This document shows positions 21,622 to 26,383 of a stretch of 26,383 nt of DNA, piece after piece. The DNA is from Ettlia oleoabundans (taxonomy: Eukaryota; Chlorophyta; Chlorophyceae; Chlamydomonadales). The notes beneath the pieces are model-generated. The model was not told the origin of the DNA, searched no databases, and saw nothing but the letters and a program-made list of their open reading frames with translations. Location: assembly GCA_019693395.1 (NCBI GenBank), contig JAAMXP010005204.1, positions 1 to 26,383 of the forward strand, given 5' to 3'. The position numbers were made by a program, and so were the translations under genes. Within the stretch, counting starts at the first letter, position 1. Every line of letters begins with the position of its first letter.

Positions 21622-22393
21622 TCTGCGGCGCCGGGTAGCTGCAAGGCGGCGGCGGTGGCGAAGCCTGGAGGTCACCCAAGAATGGCGACTCTAATCAGGG
21701 GTGGGAGGATTCCGCGATTGCTTTGACGGCACAAACGGTAGGCAGTGAGGCAAGGGGAGCGCTGGCCGAGGGGGGTGCGGACAGAGAGTTTGGTGGCGGC
21801 GGCAGCAGTTAGGCTTGGACTTGCAGGGGCGTTGCTAATGATTGCAAAACAATTCTAACCCGTGCTGAAGCATCTAGCACTCTGCCGGCGGTTTCTAATT
21901 GACTACGCCACGTTGATGCACGGCCCTTCTACTACAAAACGGCGGCACACCTCGCTCCTGCCATTCTTCTCTTCGTATTCTCAACAATCATTCCATCAAG
22001 TTCGGCCCTCTAGCGCCCCACACCTCCCACACACAAGGTGAGCTTGCGCTGCCCTCGCCGCGCACCCTCGCCCGCTGGCCCGCATGGCCTGCTGTGCGCC
22101 CTCCCGGGCTCCGGGGTGCAAAGATGAGACCAGCTTGACCTCCAGCACGCCGCCGCCGCCCGGGCAGCTCCTGCCATTCAGCCTTCGCACTGGCCGCAGC
22201 TAGCTGCAGGGGCCAAACCCTGGTGCCGTACAACGCTAGAAGCGCTCAAAGCGGCCGGCAAGCCGCGTTTGCGGCCCGCCTGCGCCACTGTCAGAAAACT
22301 CAACTACTATGCACCGCCCCTCCGCCGCTGCTGACCCTGGAGGCCTTGCATGCACTTGGGCTCCATTCTTGCTGCAGGCATCACCGCAGCACC
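21622..22393. promoter_or_regulatory. Divergent upstream region between two genes
   Basis: These 772 bp lie between the start codons at 21621 (-) and 22394 (+). Much of the stretch is CpG-rich (for example 22010-22280). An acceptor-like TTGCTGCAG ending at 22378, just before the second start codon, suggests a 5' UTR intron for the + gene. No coding exon is supported. Confidence 0.45.
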
Positions 22394-22889
22394 ATGGTCC
22401 TCTCCCAGAACATCAGCCTGTCCCTGAGCATCATCGCTCTGTGCGGCCTGGTTGGCGCGGGCGTGGCCGTTGGCTCTGGCGTGGGTGAGTTGCCGCCGCA
22501 GCAGCCCGCTTGCTCAACCGTCGGTTTGGTTGACTCTTTAACTGTTAGGGTTCTGCCTTGTTGGTCTGTTATTAGACCGCTGCTGTTGTATTGAACAATA
22601 TGGAAGACTTTATCTGGTGGACGTGAGGTTGCACTGATGCTTTTCGGCGCATCACCGGTTGCGCTACTACGTTGCTTCGCCGCTGTAGCGTGCCTGCCTC
22701 ACCCCCACCCATTACCCCGGCAATCAACCCTCCTAACCATTCCCCCATCTGCTCTGCCGGCCTGCAGGCATGATGTCCATGGCTGCTCTCGAGGCGGAGA
22801 AGCAGCAGCAGACTGTGGCGGCGCACAGCCCGCTTGAAAAGGTGGTGGTGAGCCGCGGCTTTGCTGCCTCTGGTGCCCAGCAGCAGTAA
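22394..22889 (+). CDS. Unrecognised 70-residue single-span protein (two exons)
   Basis: Exons 22394-22484 and 22768-22889 join across a GT-AG intron (GTGGGTGAGT ... CCTGCAG) into a 70-residue protein ending in TAA. The start is in a strong context (CACCATGG). Residues about 9-30 (LSLSIIALCGLVGAGVAVGSGV) form one Gly/Ala-rich hydrophobic span; the second exon gives a Gln/Ala-rich soluble tail (AALEAEKQQQTVAAHS). I do not recognise it. The good start, standard splice sites, small size and downstream TGTAA at 23542 argue for a real gene, perhaps a small organelle membrane subunit. The hydrophobic span is Gly-rich, so helix packing in a complex is plausible but unproven. Confidence 0.6.
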
Positions 22890-23560
22890 AGCCCATGCTC
22901 AGCAGCAGCCATATAAGCAGCGCAAGTCAAACATCCACCATTTTGTCTCTGCCTGTCTTATTCAATAGCTGAACCGCAACTAATACCGTCCACGGCACGC
23001 CGCCCTCATCCTGCCCCCTTAAAAGCCCAAAGCGGCCATCCCTGACTGGTGGATGCCAATGCCCCACCCATCCTGTCATCCTGCCATGCTCGTCCGCATT
23101 GCGAAATCCTGTACTAGATATGCTACCCACTGCATTCCCTTGGCAGGCAGGCCCTCAACACCCCAAACACGACAACCCCTTTTCACTACCTCTCCCTTCC
23201 CCGGGACCTCTGCCCCGTCTCCCTTGCAAACCTAGTCCTCGCCGCAATTTTATTTTTTTGCTTTGCCTTTTTTCGAGTGACGGGCTGCTGCCCACCGGCG
23301 CACCGTGCCCTGGAGGCCTCTTCGTTGGGCATAGCTGAACTCACGCACAGTAGCTCCTTTTTAAAAGATCACTGCTGGTGTTTCGCTGGTGCACCCTACG
23401 CGCCGGGACGGGTTTTTTGTGGATCGTGAGCCGTGGCTGTTACCATTAGTGTGTTTCGATTCATCAATTGCGGGCCCTGTTCACCCGCTTGCCTCGTGTT
23501 TGGTTTGACCTGAAGCTATTTTGTGACCCAGGACAGGATGCTGTAAAAGTTTAGCGATAG
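22890..23560. other. Pyrimidine-rich 3' flank of the 70-residue gene
   Basis: No supported exon. The + strand is C/T-rich to about 23280, like the 3' flanks of other + genes here. Confidence 0.45.
23542..23546 (+). terminator. TGTAA poly(A)-signal candidate
   Basis: TGTAA in the context GCTGTAAAAG lies about 650 bp after the stop at 22889 and is the best end signal for that gene. Confidence 0.4.
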
Positions 23561-24630
23561 CATCATAATGAGTGATGGGCACGTAATGCACAAGGAGAGA
23601 AAGCTAGGAAGGCATGAGGGTCGAGGGCAGTATCCCAGCTTGTTTTAGGTGGGGGAACCCGGGTTTTGTTCAATGTCAGAGAGCTTTTAGAATGGCTAAT
23701 GTGCTCTGGGCTGACTGGCGATGTGCACCAAGGGTTGGGTGGCGCTGTGAAGTAGGTGGCAGAGCTGGATGTCAGGTGAGTTGTTGACATGTGTCTGTGC
23801 AACATGACGAGTTACAGCCCCCGACCTTGGCTTGTCCTGAGTGGTGCAGTTGATTGGTGCAGTTGGGTATTCTGGGGACGCAGGCTGGAGTATCAGTGGG
23901 TGGGTGGGGTGAGGTTGAGGGTTGGTAGATTTTTTTCAGCCTCCACCGGACAACATCATAGCCAGCCGACTGACAAGTCCCTACAGCGGGTGCAGGGAGC
24001 GGGTGCAGGGTGCTGCCATGCCGCTCTTCCCCATGCAGAGACACCATGGCTGGGACGGAAAGCAGGGTTGCAAAGTGGGTGGGTGGGCTGGTGGGATGCA
24101 GCAGGCTGCCACATAACACCGAGCAGGCAGTGCCTATACTTCTTCAGCAGCAAACAGACGGATGCACGGTCATGGGTAGGTTGCGGGTGTGTGCTGCAAC
24201 AATAGCAATCATACTGGCGCGATGAACTGGTGGCCATCTGACAGGCTGGGACAACACTGGATGAGTTTGTCTACAAATGTTGCGAATGGGCGCGCAGTGG
24301 GAGTGGGTGTGTGATTGGGGGTGTTGGATGAGGGGTCGAAGGTTTGAGGCATAGCTGGCTGCCAAAGCTGAGCAGCCGATGCCCATGCAGGAGCCCCTGC
24401 TGGGAGCGATGATGTGTGTTGGTGGGTGGGGTTGGTACTGGGGGCAAAAGTCGGGGAGAGGGACAGCCACCCCCCCTGCGGTTGCAAAGCGGACACCCTT
24501 CCCAAGCATCAGCAAGTCATCAACGCATCCACAGACCAGCCTCAGGGGAGGGGCTAGGGCTGGGGCAGAATGCCGGTAAGAGTGACGCCAAGCCGTACTG
24601 CCAACTGGTTGGGTTCTATTCACATGATGA
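23561..24630. other. No supported gene; + strand is G-rich
   Basis: About 1 kb of G/T-rich + strand with GGGTGGGTGGGG-like stretches (near 23896-23915 and 24075-24095). The complementary C/T richness resembles the 3' flank of a minus-strand gene, but I could not find such a gene to the right with consistent exons. Reading frames here have no family features. Confidence 0.35.
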
Positions 24631-24639
24631 TGTGCCCAG

Positions 24640-24930
24640 GAAGAACCCGAATTTCGCGCGATTTCTCCCGCGCACTGTACTCCCGCCGACCATTGGACTC
24701 GTTTCCGTTGGGGCTCGAGCAGGCCCGCGGAAGCGCCTGGCGCTGCCCCGGTCGCTCGCGCAAAGCGGCGTCGGCCCGTAGCGGCCGGTGGGTTTTGGGG
24801 CCTTTACGGTACAAAGATGCGGTGTCAGCGCTAACAGGGCGAAAGCGGCGAGCGGGTGGAGAGTCCGCCAGGGGCGGCAGGGGGCGGGAGGGGCGCGGGC
24901 GCATGCAGGGGTTGCAAAGGCAGCTCTTGC
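24640..24930. promoter_or_regulatory. CpG-rich island, possible promoter
   Basis: This stretch has far more CG dinucleotides than the TG/CA-rich DNA on either side (for example CGCGCGATTTCTCCCGCGC at 24654 onward). Similar CpG-rich DNA lies at the divergent promoters near 17700-17890 and 22010-22280, so a promoter is plausible. Which gene it would serve is unclear. Confidence 0.35.
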
Positions 24931-25148
24931 CGCAGCCCACCACCAGCACCAGCCTCAAGTTGGTGCAGCTGCTGCTGTTGTTGCTGCTGCTATTCCTGTT
25001 CCTGTTCCTGCTGTTGCTGCTGCCGCGGCTGCGCAGGCCCAAAATACCTGTGCAGGCTGGGCTGGCCGCGCCCTGCCGGCGGCCGTTTTTGACTGATCAG
25101 TGGCCAAGCGCAGGCAGCAGCACACCCATGAACGACGACGTTTTGTAA
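24903..25148 (+). CDS. Possible small Leu-rich signal-anchor ORF (doubtful)
   Basis: The ATG at 24903, just inside the CpG-rich island, opens an 81-codon frame with a run of about 20 Leu/Phe residues followed by PRLRRPKIP, which looks like a membrane anchor with a basic flank. The run is, however, encoded by a CTG-rich repeat tract (24964-25030) that gives poly-Leu, poly-Cys or poly-Ala depending on frame. No splice or family support was found. More likely a repeat artefact than a gene. Confidence 0.2.
   Translation: MQGLQRQLLPQPTTSTSLKLVQLLLLLLLLFLFLFLLLLLPRLRRPKIPVQAGLAAPCRRPFLTDQWPSAGSSTPMNDDVL
24964..25030. repeat. CTG/CTGTTC-rich imperfect microsatellite
   Basis: An imperfect CTG, TTG and TTCCTG repeat tract. 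On the minus strand one frame reads Gln/Glu-rich and then stops at TAG. Confidence 0.75.
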
Positions 25149-25653
25149 AGCGCAAGAAGGATGCTGAGGGCACGCAAAGACCTCCCCATCACTGCACACC
25201 TTCACAGCCCGCGGCGTTATCTCCCCCAGTAGTAGGCGGCCACTCATACTTGCAACACGCTGCTACTCCAGAGAAAATGCTACGTTTCACGGGACGACTG
25301 GAGATGGAATGGATTGATAGCAGGCAAGCCTTGCATGCTATGCCCCGCCAAGCTGAACGGCACCCGCCACACCGTTTTCAGGTAGGCTCGCCACAGCAGG
25401 CTCAGATGTGATTGGAGCAGTAATTCAAAAAACAAAGTGGTCAACAGTGTACATTGCAGCACTATGTACGTGGTAAGGTAACATGTACGTGAATTTCATC
25501 GGTATCGATTGAGCGTTGTGGGTATTTGCGGGCGTGCGGGCAGCTAGATAGGGGCCTCTTGTCTGTTGGGTCTATCCAGGAAACACAGCATGACACTGTC
25601 TTTGCAGGACGATGGCTATGCTCATTCCCCTCCATCTGTTTCTTGAGTGAGCC
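25149..25653. other. No supported gene
   Basis: A possible + exon (about 25272-25380, flanked by CTACTCCAG and TTTCAG|GTAGGC) shows acceptable splice sites but no recognisable protein or partner exon, so I leave it unassigned. Confidence 0.3.
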
Positions 25654-25967
25654 TCAAGGGGCTGCTGCGGACTGTGCGGCTACGTTGGTCCCGCCCACGC
25701 TGCCACTTTCTTGAGCGAGCGGCCTCTTCTGGCCCCCATCTCGTCTGCGCTGGGCAGTGCTACCGCTGGCTACAGCAGCCCCTGCACCACCAGCACTGGC
25801 CTCCTGTTGTAGCTGGGCCTGCTGCGCCGCAGCCCGCAAGTCCATGACCCTTGAAGCAGGCTGCACCAGCTGGGTGGCTGCCTGGTATGGTACGCCAGTT
25901 TTTCTAATGGCGAGCTCCAGAGCCTTGGGGTATGCATTGCGGGGCAGCTTGGCCCACTGCTCGTCCT
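25654..25967 (-). CDS. Possible terminal exon of an unrecognised minus-strand gene entering from the right
   Basis: On the minus strand a frame of about 104 codons runs from a candidate acceptor (ATCCCAG, exon start 25967) to TGA at 25656-25654. It begins DEQWAKLPRNAYPKALELAI, a composition typical of a real folded protein, then changes to an Ala/Gln/Gly-rich, low-complexity C-terminus (AAAQQAQLQQEAS). The frame has no ATG upstream, consistent with an internal or last exon. I recognise no family. The upstream exons would lie in or beyond 26040-26383, where I see none. Could be a real 3' exon or a gene remnant. Confidence 0.35.
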
Positions 25968-26183
25968 CTGGGATCCCCGATTGTAGCACGATTGTAGGGA
26001 ATGATGACAAGTTCAATATGAGCAAGGTTCACCGAACATGAGGCATTCACTACAGATTAGGCTGCCCTTGCCTGACAGAAGTCAAACCCTAGTGCACAAC
26101 TCTGTGCCTTGGTGGCCGGAAATTTGGTGCTGACATCGTGGGACCTCCCAAGAGGTTGCTTGGGACTTGTATGCCTGGCACGC

Positions 26184-26325
26184 CAACCCTTAATGGGTCC
26201 GCACGAGGTCGCTCACCACCTGACAAAGCACCAGTCAGTAGCAGTCAGCCGGAGGTTCCACGGGGTCCCCAGCCAACCTGTGCTTTGTAGGACCGCCGCA
26301 ACCCTTAGGGAACCCGCACGAGGTC
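26184..26325. repeat. Degenerate 27-bp direct repeat near the window end
   Basis: Two related units at 26184-26210 and 26299-26325 share CAACCCTTA at the start and CCGCACGAGGTC at the end, with about five mismatches between. The spacing is 115 bp. They may be part of a longer satellite or transposon array continuing off the contig. Confidence 0.6.
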
Positions 26326-26366
26326 ACAGCACCGAGGGCACCCAGAGTGGGGTAGCAAGAGGGGGA

Positions 26367-26383
26367 GGGGGGGGGGGGGGGGG
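26367..26383. other. G homopolymer at the window end
   Basis: The window ends in 17 consecutive G. With the C run at 19301 this suggests that homopolymers break the assembly. Confidence 0.9.

Noticed and set aside
22223..22393. N-terminal extension of the 70-residue protein by upstream in-frame sequence
   Set aside because: An acceptor-like GCAG and a strong ATG context at 22394 favour a 5' UTR; the extension is Cys/His/Leu-rich with no recognisable character.
24495..24541. Minus-strand peptide CVDDLLMLGKG resembling the reverse transcriptase YVDD motif
   Set aside because: No other reverse transcriptase, integrase or protease motif lies in the same or neighbouring frames, and the tyrosine position is Cys. 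Taken as chance.
1..26383. tRNA genes, CRISPR arrays, bacterial operons
   Set aside because: I found no tRNA B-box with a cloverleaf partner, no regularly spaced repeats and no prokaryotic gene layout; intron-rich genes throughout point to a eukaryotic nucleus.

Overview
The window reads as nuclear DNA of a green alga, most likely a chlorellalean trebouxiophyte (Chlorella/Micractinium-like). The reasons are: moderately GC-rich DNA; many short GT-AG introns per gene, usually ending in GCAG; compact genes with long pyrimidine-rich 3' flanks; several TGTAA motifs of the chlorophyte poly(A)-signal type; and protein families of the plant/algal kind. I recognise no prokaryotic operon, tRNA, rRNA or CRISPR array. 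Positions 19299-19300 are N next to a run of 18 C, and the window ends in a G homopolymer, so both spots are probably assembly-limited.

Layout. (1) 223-6161 (+): the 3' part of an alanyl-tRNA synthetase gene. Nineteen exons join in one continuous frame of about 706 residues, covering the end of the catalytic core, the editing domain and the C-terminal domain. (2) 6899-8891 and 9599-11628 (+): two tandem wax-synthase-like MBOAT acyltransferase genes (417 and 430 residues). Their third and fourth shared coding blocks are nearly identical while the rest has diverged, a pattern typical of gene conversion; the second copy also carries one extra intron. (3) 14629-12119 (-): a seven-exon membrane fatty acid desaturase of 395 residues with three histidine boxes, convergent with the MBOAT pair. 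(4) 17686-16020 (-): a 244-residue unrecognised protein with a mitochondrial-type N-terminus and one GC-AG intron, divergent across 202 bp from (5) 17889-18188 (+), a small unrecognised membrane-like protein. (6) 21621-19798 (-): a 252-residue unrecognised protein with one membrane span and a second GC-AG intron, divergent across about 770 bp from (7) 22394-22889 (+), a 70-residue single-span protein. (8) 22890-26383: mostly no convincing gene; it holds a CpG-rich island near 24640-24930, a CTG-rich tract, a possible terminal exon on the minus strand (25967-25654) and a degenerate repeat near the end.

How the genes relate. The two MBOATs and the desaturase form a small acyl-lipid neighbourhood of about 8 kb; shared regulation is inference only. 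The two head-to-head pairs (16020-18188 and 19798-22889) may each share a promoter region. All exon models were built by hand, using family similarity where available, GT/GC-AG boundaries, and the requirement that phases agree over the whole coding sequence. Nothing here proves a new biological system. The best leads are the patchwork MBOAT pair, the paired GC-AG introns, the in-frame optional segment between desaturase histidine boxes, and the unrecognised small membrane or organelle proteins.
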